Part shown: positions 43,756-52,779 of the stretch, piece by piece
Position numbering within the stretch: position 1 is the first letter of the stretch
Layout of the letters: every line of letters starts with the position of its first letter
Source: Allobosea sp. OK403
GTDB lineage: Bacteria; Pseudomonadota; Alphaproteobacteria; Rhizobiales; Beijerinckiaceae
Direction of reading: 5' to 3'
Assembly (NCBI RefSeq): GCF_900113835.1
Contig: NZ_FOQV01000002.1
Location: forward strand, 992,001 to 1,056,000
Length of the DNA stretch: 64,000 nt
Program-made: the position numbers and the translations under genes
The notes under the pieces: generated by a model
Told to the model about the DNA's origin: nothing
Seen by the model: only the letters and a program-made list of their open reading frames with translations
The model's database searches: none

Positions 43756-45261
43756 TCAGGCGGCCGCCCCCTTCACCCAGCGCGGCGAGAGCGCCGATCC
43801 ATCGATGAATTCCAGCCCGCCGGCGCTGTTGAGCGTGTGGAGCCGGCGGCCCTGCCATTGCGGACCTGGCGTCAGGATGGTCTCGACCGTCTGCTCGAAC
43901 GCCTCGGCATCGAGGCGCAGGACGCGCGCGATACCGAGCGCGGCGCCGTAACCGCCCCGGCAATCCTGCACAGGCCGCAGCAAGATGCCGTCGCGCTGCA
44001 CCATGCGGCCCGCCGGACGGGCCGAGGCGATGTCGATCAGCACCGGGTTGCGCGGATGCGGCGTCCAGGGACCGCGGAAATCGGGCGCCGACCAGAGGTG
44101 CAGCGCATCCGAAAAGGCGCCCCCGCCCTCGCGCACCGTGGCGAACAGCCACCAGCATCCGCCATGCTCGACGAGCGTGGCGTCGCTGGCCGCTATCCCC
44201 GAGAGCAGGGTCGCCTCCTTAACCCAGCCACCGGGAAACGCCGTGGCGCGGTAAAGATCCACCGTTCCGGCGGTGTAGCTCTCAGGCACCATCCAGTACT
44301 GCCCCTCGCGCTCGAACACGAACGGGTATGACAGATGCCCCGGCTGCTCCAGGACCGGCTCCGGGCGGCCGATCGGACCGTCCGGCCCGAAGGCAACAGC
44401 GGAGATGACGCCCTTGCCGAGCCGATGCTCGTAATCCTCGACGAAGAGCGTGACCCTTCCCTCCCGCACGATCGGGAACGGATCGGCATAGAAGCGCCTG
44501 CCGTCATCGGGCAGATCATGCCAGCCCTCATCGGGATGACGGCGCAGGTCGATCAGGTCGCCCGCGCCTTCGAGCCTTCGCCAGCCAATGCGCCAATGCG
44601 GCGCGTTGTAGCAGAGATGGTAGAGCTTGCGCGCGACCTTGCGCGCCACCTGCTCGGCGGCCAGGGTCGGCAGGCGCGCAGAGGACAGCCTGAACAGTGT
44701 CTGCGAAGGCCGTGCACCCGGCGGCAGGAGCGGCAGGGCCGGGCTCGCAGCGCCCGCCAGCGCGGCCACGATCAAGGTGGAGACGCGCGCGAGGATATCC
44801 TCGAACGAGGCGACTGCGATGCCGCCATATTCGGTTCCGAGGCGGCCGGCGGCAACGACCACATTGCCTTCGACGACCTCGGCCAACGGGGTGCGCCCGT
44901 CGAGGATCAGCGCGAGCAACGCCATCTCCCCCGCCACTCCATCGAAGATCAGTCGCCAGACCCGGCCCTTGCCCGCATGCTCGTCGCCGCACAGGTCCAG
45001 CGTCAGGTCGGCCGGGGCCGACGTCAGCCGCGAGAACGGCGCCAGGGCGGAATGAGGCACCAGCTGGGCCGGCCCGGACCGCGACAGGCCATGGATCAAT
45101 GTTTCAAGTTGGAACAGGCTCTCGATGCTGGGAGGAGGGGCGATCTGTCCCAATACGGGATCAACCTCCACCTCCAGACCTGGCCGGCTGGCCAGGCGTT
45201 CGAGCAGAAGAACGTGCCAGCGACGGAGACGGTGGCCATCCAAGCGGACTTTTACACGCAT
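43756..45261 (-). CDS. GINT1-like glycosyltransferase/beta-propeller protein of the polysaccharide locus
   Basis: A 501-residue protein. The C-terminal ~300 residues (RRFYADPFPIVREGRVTLFV, SYPFVFEREGQYWMVPES, DATLVEHGGCWWLFATVRE) match the beta-propeller domain of the glucosamine-inositolphosphorylceramide transferase family, which is related to GH43-like folds. The N-terminal ~200 residues include LDLCGDEHAGKGRVWRLIFD and may be a formyltransferase-like domain found fused in bacterial members. It probably acts on a sugar-containing intermediate in the cytoplasm. It is divergent from the copolymerase gene across 266 bases. Exact reaction unknown. Confidence 0.75.
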   Translation of the reverse strand: MRVKVRLDGHRLRRWHVLLLERLASRPGLEVEVDPVLGQIAPPPSIESLFQLETLIHGLSRSGPAQLVPHSALAPFSRLTSAPADLTLDLCGDEHAGKGRVWRLIFDGVAGEMALLALILDGRTPLAEVVEGNVVVAAGRLGTEYGGIAVASFEDILARVSTLIVAALAGAASPALPLLPPGARPSQTLFRLSSARLPTLAAEQVARKVARKLYHLCYNAPHWRIGWRRLEGAGDLIDLRRHPDEGWHDLPDDGRRFYADPFPIVREGRVTLFVEDYEHRLGKGVISAVAFGPDGPIGRPEPVLEQPGHLSYPFVFEREGQYWMVPESYTAGTVDLYRATAFPGGWVKEATLLSGIAASDATLVEHGGCWWLFATVREGGGAFSDALHLWSAPDFRGPWTPHPRNPVLIDIASARPAGRMVQRDGILLRPVQDCRGGYGAALGIARVLRLDAEAFEQTVETILTPGPQWQGRRLHTLNSAGGLEFIDGSALSPRWVKGAAA

Positions 45262-45404
45262 ATCGTCGACCTCTTCATGCGAAGATGAAGCTTTTCCGCG
45301 TACATTCAGCTCAAGAACTCAAACCCGCACGCGAAAAGATACTTCCATATCCCTCAACGACAACCGGACGATCGTCGCTCATCTTCATGTGGAAAGGCAA
45401 GGCT

Positions 45405-45435
45405 CATGCCTGGATCGGCTGAGCGCTCAGGCATG
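45405..45435. promoter_or_regulatory. Nested palindromes upstream of the copolymerase gene
   Basis: CATGCCTG and CAGGCATG form 8-bp arms around 15 bases, and the perfect palindrome CTGAGCGCTCAG (45419-45430) overlaps the right arm. They sit in the 266-base divergent gap, about 95 bases before the polymerisation genes. The rest of the gap shows a GCCGC/GCGGC hairpin at 45487-45500 and nothing else I can name. Confidence 0.4.
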
Positions 45436-45527
45436 GAAAAGTAATTTTTAAGCAGATCCGTGGCAGTCATCTTGCACAACCGCCGTGCCGCTTCAGCGGC
45501 GCCATGTTGCATGCTTGAGAATGAGAA

Positions 45528-47720
45528 ATGCCCAGCTTGGTTCCAACCACGGCTCAGCAGTATCCAACGGCGGACTTACGTTCTGTCATCGCACCCGCCC
45601 AGCTGGGTGACGGAACAGTAGAGGTTGCGGATCTATGGCGTATCCTGTGGCATCGGAGATTGCTCATTCTTGGGGCCGCCGCGCTTTTGACGATCGGGGC
45701 GCTGCTTTACGGCCTGCTCACGCCCTCGCTCTACACTGCGACCGCCCAGATCCTGGTCGATCCGCGCGACAGGCAGGTCGTCAGCAATGATGTGAATCCA
45801 AGCTCCGTGTCACCGGACGGGGGCGTCACACAGGTGGAAAGCCAGGTCAGCGTCGTCCAGTCCGGCGGCGTGCTGCTGCGAGCCATCGCGGCGACGGACC
45901 TGACCAATGACTCGGAGTTCAACGGCAGCGGCCTGATAAACCGCGTGACCGACTTCTTCGACAATCTGTTCAGCAGCCCCTCGCCTGATCAGGCCCTGAG
46001 CGATACATCAGCCAAGACCTTGAACGCCCTGCGTCGCCGCCTCGCCGTCAAGCGCGCCGACAAGGTTCTGGTCATCGATGTCGTCGTCACGGCCAAGAGC
46101 CCCGACAAGGCTGCGCGCCTCGCCAACGCCATCGCCGACGCCTATCTGGCCGACCAGGCTAATGCGCGCGCCAAGGCCGCCCGCGACGCCTCGGATTCCT
46201 TGAGCGCCGGCCTCGCCGAGCAGCGCAAGCGCGTGGAAGAGGCCGAGAACGCGGTCGAGCAATACAAAGCCGCAAACAACATGGTGATGGCGACCGGCCG
46301 GCTCGTCAGTGAGCAGCAGCTCACGGATCTCAGCAATCAACTCTCGAACGCGCAGAACCGCGCGGCCGCGCTCAAGGCGCAGATCGACCAGATCGCCCAG
46401 CAACGCAAGGCCGGCGGCGCCGCCGACGCCACTGCGGAGGCGATGCAATCCACCGTCGTGTCCAAGCTGCGCGAGCAGGAAGGCGTATTGGTGGAACGCG
46501 CCACGAGCCTGGAATCCCAGCTCGGCCCGCGCCACCCCGCCATCGCCACCGTGCGGGATCAACTGCGCAACATCCGCCAATTGATCAGCGCCGAACTGGA
46601 CCGGGTGGCGAAGGCCGCCCGCGCCGATTACGACAGGGCGGTAGCCAATGAGCGCGCGCTCTCGACCAAGCTCGACAGCCTGAAGAGCCAGTCCTTGTCG
46701 ACCGACCAGGCCTCGGTACGCCTGCGTGAGCTCCAGCGCGACCTCGAAGCCGTCCGCTCCGTCTACGCCAATTACCTCCAGCGCGCTCGGGAGACCCACG
46801 AACAGGCGAATGTCGACAGCACGAATGCCCGCGTCATCACGCGAGCCTTGCGAGCGCAGCAGCGGAGCTGGCCGCCGCTTGCCCTGCTGCTCGCCGGGGC
46901 CTTCTTCGGAGGGCTGGGCCTCGGCGCCGGCATCGCGCTCGTGGCCGAATACGTTTCGCCGACCGTGCTGTCGAGCGGGCAGATCCAGTCGGTCACCGGC
47001 GCGCCCGTCATCGGCATCGTGCCCGCGGACAAGCGCCTCGCGCGCCGCCAATCCTTGTTCCAGCGGCTCAGGAAGAAGGAGCCGGACACCCAGGATGACG
47101 GCCTTCCGGCAGAGGGGAACAGTGCGCGGACCGAGGCCGTCATCGGCCTGGCGCTGCGCCGGCTCTTCGATGTTGCCTCGCCCGCGCGGGCACAGAATGC
47201 GGTTCGCAGCGTCCTGCTGACATCGAGCACGGAGGACGACGCCGAACGCGTCAGGGTCAGCCGGCTCCTGGCCGCCGCCGCCGCGATGCGGGGCGAGCGC
47301 GTGCTGCTGATCGACGCGAATGTCGCCCGCAACCAGCAAAGCCCCCGGCCCGGCCTGCTCGAAGTGCTGCGCGGGGAATGCCCGCTCGACGCAGTGGTGC
47401 ACGCCAGCGTCGGCATCAGCATCGCGCTGATGGGCAAGGGGCGTCACCAAGCGGTTTTCCAGGAAAGCATCGGAAGCGCCTTCGCCAGGCGGATGCTGGC
47501 GCAGGCCCGGCAGAACTTCGATCTCGTCGTCCTTGACGGCGGCGCCGCGGCCGAGAATCTGAAAGCCGCCCCGCTCGTGGCCGCCGTCGACGAGCTGGTG
47601 CTCGTCGCCCAGCTCACCGTCACCCCACAACGCAACGTCACCGCGACCACGCAGGCCGTGGCGATCATGGGACGCGCCATTACGGCTGTCCTGCTGGTCG
47701 ACCCGTTGGCGCAGGCTTGA
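45528..47720 (+). CDS. GumC/Wzz-type polysaccharide copolymerase with decayed kinase domain
   Basis: A 730-residue inner-membrane protein controlling chain length and export of exopolysaccharide. The Wzz domain follows the first membrane helix (LILGAAALLTIGALLYGLLT). A long coiled-coil region (about 200-430) leads to the proline-bearing second helix (WPPLALLLAGAFFGGLGLG). The C-terminal ~190 residues resemble a BY-kinase/ParA fold, but the Walker A loop is not a GxxGxGKS/T (SSTEDDAERVRVS); VLLIDANVARN keeps the Walker A' aspartate. No tyrosine cluster closes the protein. Kinase activity is therefore unlikely. The Wzy-like gene follows one base later. Confidence 0.88.
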   Translation: MPSLVPTTAQQYPTADLRSVIAPAQLGDGTVEVADLWRILWHRRLLILGAAALLTIGALLYGLLTPSLYTATAQILVDPRDRQVVSNDVNPSSVSPDGGVTQVESQVSVVQSGGVLLRAIAATDLTNDSEFNGSGLINRVTDFFDNLFSSPSPDQALSDTSAKTLNALRRRLAVKRADKVLVIDVVVTAKSPDKAARLANAIADAYLADQANARAKAARDASDSLSAGLAEQRKRVEEAENAVEQYKAANNMVMATGRLVSEQQLTDLSNQLSNAQNRAAALKAQIDQIAQQRKAGGAADATAEAMQSTVVSKLREQEGVLVERATSLESQLGPRHPAIATVRDQLRNIRQLISAELDRVAKAARADYDRAVANERALSTKLDSLKSQSLSTDQASVRLRELQRDLEAVRSVYANYLQRARETHEQANVDSTNARVITRALRAQQRSWPPLALLLAGAFFGGLGLGAGIALVAEYVSPTVLSSGQIQSVTGAPVIGIVPADKRLARRQSLFQRLRKKEPDTQDDGLPAEGNSARTEAVIGLALRRLFDVASPARAQNAVRSVLLTSSTEDDAERVRVSRLLAAAAAMRGERVLLIDANVARNQQSPRPGLLEVLRGECPLDAVVHASVGISIALMGKGRHQAVFQESIGSAFARRMLAQARQNFDLVVLDGGAAAENLKAAPLVAAVDELVLVAQLTVTPQRNVTATTQAVAIMGRAITAVLLVDPLAQA

Positions 47721-47721
47721 G

Positions 47722-49053
47722 ATGCGCGGGGCGGGCGCCGCCGACTCCGGCTTCCAGGCCTACCCCGCGCGCAGTCGGGCCGCGGTCGATTGGCTGAGCG
47801 CATTCGGCCTGACTGCCTCCGTCGTCGTGCTGTTTGGCGTATCAGGCGGTTTGCTCTGGCTGCTCGGCTACAATTACGACGGGCTGACCGGCAGTCCCGT
47901 CACCAAGATCCACCCCTTCACATACATGGCGGCAGCCCTGTTCATCTGGCGGGCGCTGACATTCGGCAATCCTGTCGGCTATTGCGTGCATGTCGCCAAT
48001 CGGCGCCCCGCCGCGGTGCTGATGGCCTTCGCCGCCACCGCCTTGCTCATCATCATCATCATGCGCAAGGGCCCCGGCATGGCCGGGGCCATCGATGCCT
48101 TTCTCGGACCGGCGCTGTTTGCCCTGCTGCTGGCTGACGCCGATGAGCGCCTGATGGCGCGCATCGAGACGATCCTGCATATCGTGATGGCCGCCAACGC
48201 GCTGATGGCGCTGGGCGAATTCGCCACCAAGACCTTGATCTTCCCGTACCGCTTCGATGGTGCGGTGTTCCCGACGGATACCCGCTCCACCGCCTTGCAG
48301 GGACACCCGCTGGCGAACGCCACCGTCACGGCCTGCTATCTGCTGGCGCTCTTGAGCGGCGCGCGCAGGCTGCCCAGTGGGTTGCGGTTGATGATGATCG
48401 GTCTGCAATCGGCCGCCCTGGTCGCCTTCGGAGGCCGGTCCGCCATGGTGGTGGCGACCGTGCTCGGCGGCGCCTATGCGGCGGCCGCGGTCTTGAAGAC
48501 ATTGCGGATGGGCCGGGTGCCGCTTCTGGGTGCCGCCGTCGGCGTCCTGCTGCTGGCGCTGGTTCCCGTCGTCGTCGGCTTCCTGGCCTCGGGCGGCTTT
48601 TTCGACGCGCTGCTCAGCCGCTTCGCCTCGGATGGCGGCAGCGCCAATGCCCGCGTCCAGATGTTCGAGCTGTTCAGATACCTCTCGCTGGAAGACATCA
48701 TCGTCGGTCCGGACCTGCAGTTGATCGAGAGCCTGCGCCGCATCAACGGTCTGGAATGGGGTATCGAGAACCCGATCATCCGCATGACGCTCTATCAGGG
48801 CGCCTTCCTGACGCTGGTCATGACCTTCGTCTTCGGTCTCTTCATGTACGAGCTGACGCGCGGTTGCGAACCCGGCACCTGGCTGCCGATGATCGGCTGG
48901 CTCATCCTGCTCAACACGGCCGAGACCATCGCGGCCAAGACGACGGTGCTGGCCAAGTTCAGCATCATCATCCTGTGCATGTACCGGCGCCGCGGACCCG
49001 CCGCCGCGCGCCCGCTCAATCGCGCGGCATCACCAGCCCCAGGGCCTCGGTGA
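47722..49053 (+). CDS. Wzy/VpsF-like polysaccharide polymerase
   Basis: A 443-residue membrane protein with about ten hydrophobic segments. It resembles the O-antigen polymerase/ligase group and in particular VpsF-type proteins, with the conserved loops ALQGHPLANATVTACYLLAL and FGGRSAMVVATVL and the periplasmic-loop-like region LSRFASDGGSANARVQMFEL. It would join repeat units on the periplasmic side. The 3' end overlaps the oppositely oriented GH5 gene by 38 bases. Assignment rests on topology and these loops. Confidence 0.8.
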   Translation: MRGAGAADSGFQAYPARSRAAVDWLSAFGLTASVVVLFGVSGGLLWLLGYNYDGLTGSPVTKIHPFTYMAAALFIWRALTFGNPVGYCVHVANRRPAAVLMAFAATALLIIIIMRKGPGMAGAIDAFLGPALFALLLADADERLMARIETILHIVMAANALMALGEFATKTLIFPYRFDGAVFPTDTRSTALQGHPLANATVTACYLLALLSGARRLPSGLRLMMIGLQSAALVAFGGRSAMVVATVLGGAYAAAAVLKTLRMGRVPLLGAAVGVLLLALVPVVVGFLASGGFFDALLSRFASDGGSANARVQMFELFRYLSLEDIIVGPDLQLIESLRRINGLEWGIENPIIRMTLYQGAFLTLVMTFVFGLFMYELTRGCEPGTWLPMIGWLILLNTAETIAAKTTVLAKFSIIILCMYRRRGPAAARPLNRAASPAPGPR

Positions 49054-50269
49054 TCGCCGGATCGAAGGCCCGGGTGGTGTCGTCGATCATGCCCATGCCG
49101 TCGAAGAGATTCCAGAACGCCCAGGGAAAGCCGAAAGCCTCGGCACTGCGGCGCACATCCTCGACATAGCGAGCGCGATCGGGAGCCGCCGCCGCGACAT
49201 AGCGTGCATCGCTGCGCAGCGCGCCGAACTCGCCCATCAGGATACGCGCGCTCTCGATGCCGTTGCGTTGTCCCCAGGCCTGCACCATGCCGAGATAGCG
49301 GTCGATGAAGAGCCGGTCCGGCTGCGCATTGAAATAGACTTTCAGGACCCGCTGCGTCTCCTCATAAGCCGCCCGCTTATCCGCGGCCGAGGTGACCGTG
49401 TCCTGATCCATCCGCACCCGCACGGCAGACAGTGTCTGCTCGAGACTGCCGGCCGAGGCGGGCCATGGCACGGAATTGAGCGCGCGATAGACCGGCTCGC
49501 GCATCCAGAGCGCGCCCTGATGGCTGAACAGATAGGGCTCGTAGAAATGAAAAGTGAAGAAGAGCGGCCCCAGCGCCTGCAGCGGCGCCGGGTCGAGGGC
49601 GACGAGGCCGCTGACCATGCTGCCGCAGCCGCCGGTCGCGATCAAAGGCAGATTCGGAGCCGCCGTCCGCGCCGTGGTCAGCAAGTCCATCTGGACATCG
49701 CGCCACGCAGTCGAGGAACATTCTCCGCCAGGCTCGTTGACCGGCTCGAAAACAACGCGGCTCGAATTGAGGCGCCCCAGGCGCCCGGCGATCTCGCCCA
49801 CAAGGGCGCGATAGGCGGGAAAGGCCGGCGCCATCGTGCTGCCGAGCAACCGCTCCGGGTTCCAGTAATGGGTGGCGCCATTGGCATGAAGGTTGACCAC
49901 CACCGACAGATCGGCGGTCAGCGCGTCGTTGATCGCGGCGCCGGCCACGTCGAACAGGATCGCCTTCTCCTGTTCCGTTCCAGCCAGGAAAGGCCCGGGA
50001 TCGATGGGGATGCGCAGGAAGTCCAGCCCTGCCCGTCGCAGGCGGGCGAGGTCCGTCGGCGTCGGCACCGGCCGCTGCTCTTGAAAGGGCGGCCAAGCGT
50101 AGTCGGTGCGCGGAGCCGGGTATTCCCGCGTCAGCGAAAACCACGGCCAGGTGTTGATGCCCCGCTTCAGCACGGGCGTGACCGGCGCGGCGCCGACACC
50201 CATGCAGGCGGCAAGACCGGCCAGCGCCACGGCGCCGCCCATCATGCCGCGCCGTGACATCCCGCTCAT
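49016..50269 (-). CDS. GH5-family glycoside hydrolase, probable lipoprotein
   Basis: A 417-residue enzyme with SRRGMMGGAVALAGLAACMG, a twin-arginine type signal with lipobox LAAC, so it is probably membrane-anchored. Family 5 hydrolase landmarks are the acid/base Glu in VVFEPVNEPGG, HFYEPY, and the nucleophile Glu in ILMGEFGAL. It would cleave beta-glycosidic bonds, perhaps trimming or releasing the polysaccharide made by this locus. It overlaps the glycosyltransferase gene upstream by four bases (ATGA) and the Wzy-like gene tail-to-tail. Confidence 0.88.
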   Translation of the reverse strand: MSGMSRRGMMGGAVALAGLAACMGVGAAPVTPVLKRGINTWPWFSLTREYPAPRTDYAWPPFQEQRPVPTPTDLARLRRAGLDFLRIPIDPGPFLAGTEQEKAILFDVAGAAINDALTADLSVVVNLHANGATHYWNPERLLGSTMAPAFPAYRALVGEIAGRLGRLNSSRVVFEPVNEPGGECSSTAWRDVQMDLLTTARTAAPNLPLIATGGCGSMVSGLVALDPAPLQALGPLFFTFHFYEPYLFSHQGALWMREPVYRALNSVPWPASAGSLEQTLSAVRVRMDQDTVTSAADKRAAYEETQRVLKVYFNAQPDRLFIDRYLGMVQAWGQRNGIESARILMGEFGALRSDARYVAAAAPDRARYVEDVRRSAEAFGFPWAFWNLFDGMGMIDDTTRAFDPAITEALGLVMPRD

Positions 50270-51438
50270 GACCGAACTCCCTCCAAAGGCGATCGCAGCG
50301 GCTTTGCCGCGGCGGCAGGGTCCCCGAGAAGCGCCAGGGCCTCGCGCTCATAGGCCTGGAGGATATCGTCCCAGTTGAAGAACGCGCTGGCGCGAGCCCT
50401 CGCTTCGGCGCGGCAGCGCTTCGCCAGCGCATCGTCCTTCAGGATCAGCGCCATCGCAGCCTCGCAGCTGTCGCCATCGGAGAAGAAGACGCCCGCCGCT
50501 CCGGCGGTCCAGCGGTTATAGGGATTGTCATGAGCGATGACGGCATTGCCCGCCCATAGCGCCTCGACCAGCGAGGGATTGGTCCCCCCCACCGTATGGC
50601 CATGGACATAGGCGCGGGCATGGAAGCGCAGCGCCTGGACAATGGCGGGATCATAGATCGCACCCGGGAAGATCACATCCTCGCCCGCCGCCTCGCGGAC
50701 CTGCCGGTGATAGGCGTTGTCCTCGTTGAGCTGGCCGAGAATCACGAGCTTCGTATCGCGGGGGCAGCGCGAGAATGCCGCGACCATCGGCGCTATATTG
50801 TTGTCGGGTTCGATCCGGGCGATAGAGATCAGATAGCGGCCAGGTTCCAACCCCATCGCCCGCACGGGCGCGTCCGGCGCGGACCCCACGGGCACCCCGC
50901 CATAGGGGATCATGGCGATCGCGCTACGCGGCCTGCGGGTCGCCAGATGGTCCGCGATGATGGGATGGTCCGCTATGAGGCGCTGCGACGACCACGCGGC
51001 GATCCACTCATTGACCCAGAACCAGGCCCTGATCGGCGGGCTCCATTTCGGGCGGCGCCATTCGATGCCGTCCATGTTCGTGATGACCTTGCGCCGCCAC
51101 AACCTCAGATAGGGCAAGAAGGCCGCACCGTTATAGCCCAGGACCAGGGCGACGCTGTCGCGCCTGGCCGCGTCGCGCACGCAATGCCAGTCGAACTCCA
51201 GGGTCGCGCGGGGCCCCACTGAAGCGACCTGTACATGGATGAGCTCGATGTGCCGCCATGTCTCGCTGCGCAAGCGCTGCGTCACGGCCGGCACATCGTC
51301 CTGGCAATAGACCCCGACATGCCAGCCGCGCGCCGCGAGGAACAAGGCCAGATGCTGCGCAAAGGTCTCGAACCCGCCATGAGACGCCGGCAGGCCTCGC
51401 GTTCCCAAAATGAGAATAGAGCGCTTCACGTTTTGCAT
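50266..51438 (-). CDS. GT4 glycosyltransferase (DUF1972 rhamnosyltransferase-like)
   Basis: A 390-residue glycosyltransferase. RSILILGTRGLPASHGGFET is the DUF1972 opening seen in putative rhamnosyltransferases, and the GT-B C-terminal nucleotide-sugar site includes SIARIEPDNNIAPMV and GHTVGGTNPSLVEALWAGNA. I use the ATG preceded by GGGGTGACT; a longer frame adds 24 residues. It transfers a sugar to a lipid-linked intermediate on the cytoplasmic face. It is divergent from the next GT4 gene and cotranscribed with GH5. Confidence 0.92.
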   Translation of the reverse strand: MQNVKRSILILGTRGLPASHGGFETFAQHLALFLAARGWHVGVYCQDDVPAVTQRLRSETWRHIELIHVQVASVGPRATLEFDWHCVRDAARRDSVALVLGYNGAAFLPYLRLWRRKVITNMDGIEWRRPKWSPPIRAWFWVNEWIAAWSSQRLIADHPIIADHLATRRPRSAIAMIPYGGVPVGSAPDAPVRAMGLEPGRYLISIARIEPDNNIAPMVAAFSRCPRDTKLVILGQLNEDNAYHRQVREAAGEDVIFPGAIYDPAIVQALRFHARAYVHGHTVGGTNPSLVEALWAGNAVIAHDNPYNRWTAGAAGVFFSDGDSCEAAMALILKDDALAKRCRAEARARASAFFNWDDILQAYEREALALLGDPAAAAKPLRSPLEGVRS

Positions 51439-51594
51439 AGTCACCCCATTCTTCGCGCGAGAGTGTTCGGAATCGAAACAATTCAGGCCAATGTGACCTG
51501 TCCGGCGCAAAGCAGATGCCGGGCACAGATCTTGCCGGGACCGGCGCAGGCGATGGCTTTCGTACCGTTATGGGAGTGGAGAGCGGTTCTTCCG

Positions 51595-52779
51595 ATGCGT
51601 ATTGCTTGCGTTCACCAGGGCTATGAGCTGTACGGCTCCGATCGCAGCTTCGCGGAAAGCGTCGCCGCGCTTCGCGCCGCCTACCCACTCGCCGATATCG
51701 AGGTGGTGCTTCCGCGCCCGGGGCCGATCCTGAGCTTGCTGGAAGGCAAGGCCTCCCGCGTGAGTTTCGAGCCGATCTGGGTGCTGCGGCGCCAGGCCCT
51801 GCTGCGTCTGGCGACCAGCGGACTTGCCCGGCTGCCACGCGCGCTCATGCGCGCAGCCCGGCGTCTGCGGGAGAACGATCTCGTCTACATCAACACATCC
51901 GTGGTCACGGACTACACGCTTGCCGCGCATTTCTTCCCGAACAAGGCGCTGCTGCACATCCACGAGATTCCGGAAGGAGCGGCGCGGACGATCCTGCGCG
52001 CATTGGCGCGCTGGAGCCGGGCCGAAATCATCTTCAACTCCCAGGCGACACGCGCGGCCTTCTCGCTCCACCCCAGCACGCGGACCCATGTGATCTACAA
52101 CGGCGTGACCGGCCCCGCCGCGCCGGAACCCGTGACCTATGACGGCGTCCGGCCGCTGCGCGTGCTGATGCTGGGCCGCATCAGCCGGATCAAGGGGCAG
52201 GAGGTCCTGCTGGAAGCCGTCGCCGCACTGCCCCCCGAGTTACGCACGCGGATCGAATTACGGCTGGTCGGCAGCGCCTTCGAAAGCGAAGAGCGCGAGC
52301 GCGCCTTGCCGGCGCTGGTCGCGGCGATGGGATTGACGGGACAGGTCAGCGTCGAGCCTTTCGTCTCCGACCCATCCTCGCTCTATCGCTGGGCGGATAT
52401 CGTCGCGGTGCCGTCACGCCGGCCGGAATCGCTCGGGCGCGTCGCGATCGAGGCGATGGCGTTCGGCCGCCCGCCCGTGGTCTCCGCCATTGGCGGCTTG
52501 ACCGAGGTCGTGCGGGACGGGCGCAGCGGCTGGCTGGTGCCGCCCGGCGACGCAGCCGCCTTGTCAGCCAGGCTGCGCACCATCATCGAGGATCCCATGG
52601 CCTGGCGTGGATTCGCAGCCGCCGGCCGCGCTCGCTATGAGGCGCTTTTCAGCGAGAGGGCGGCGATGGCCGCGATCGGAGCCGTAGCCGGCGCCAAGCT
52701 GTTCCAACCGGATGGAGGCTCCGCCATCCGCGCGACCGTCCACGCCAAGACCGTCCACACGACAATGGACGCGTCATGA
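51595..52779 (+). CDS. GT4 family glycosyltransferase
   Basis: A 394-residue GT-B glycosyltransferase: MRIACVHQGYELYGSDRSFA at the acceptor domain, LRVLMLGRISRIKGQEVLLE at the start of the donor domain, and the EX7E-type motif RRPESLGRVAIEAMAFGRPP. Start at this ATG is supported by the family-like beginning; an ATG 14 codons upstream is possible. Its end overlaps the flippase start (ATGA). It adds a sugar to the growing repeat unit. Confidence 0.93.
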   Translation: MRIACVHQGYELYGSDRSFAESVAALRAAYPLADIEVVLPRPGPILSLLEGKASRVSFEPIWVLRRQALLRLATSGLARLPRALMRAARRLRENDLVYINTSVVTDYTLAAHFFPNKALLHIHEIPEGAARTILRALARWSRAEIIFNSQATRAAFSLHPSTRTHVIYNGVTGPAAPEPVTYDGVRPLRVLMLGRISRIKGQEVLLEAVAALPPELRTRIELRLVGSAFESEERERALPALVAAMGLTGQVSVEPFVSDPSSLYRWADIVAVPSRRPESLGRVAIEAMAFGRPPVVSAIGGLTEVVRDGRSGWLVPPGDAAALSARLRTIIEDPMAWRGFAAAGRARYEALFSERAAMAAIGAVAGAKLFQPDGGSAIRATVHAKTVHTTMDAS

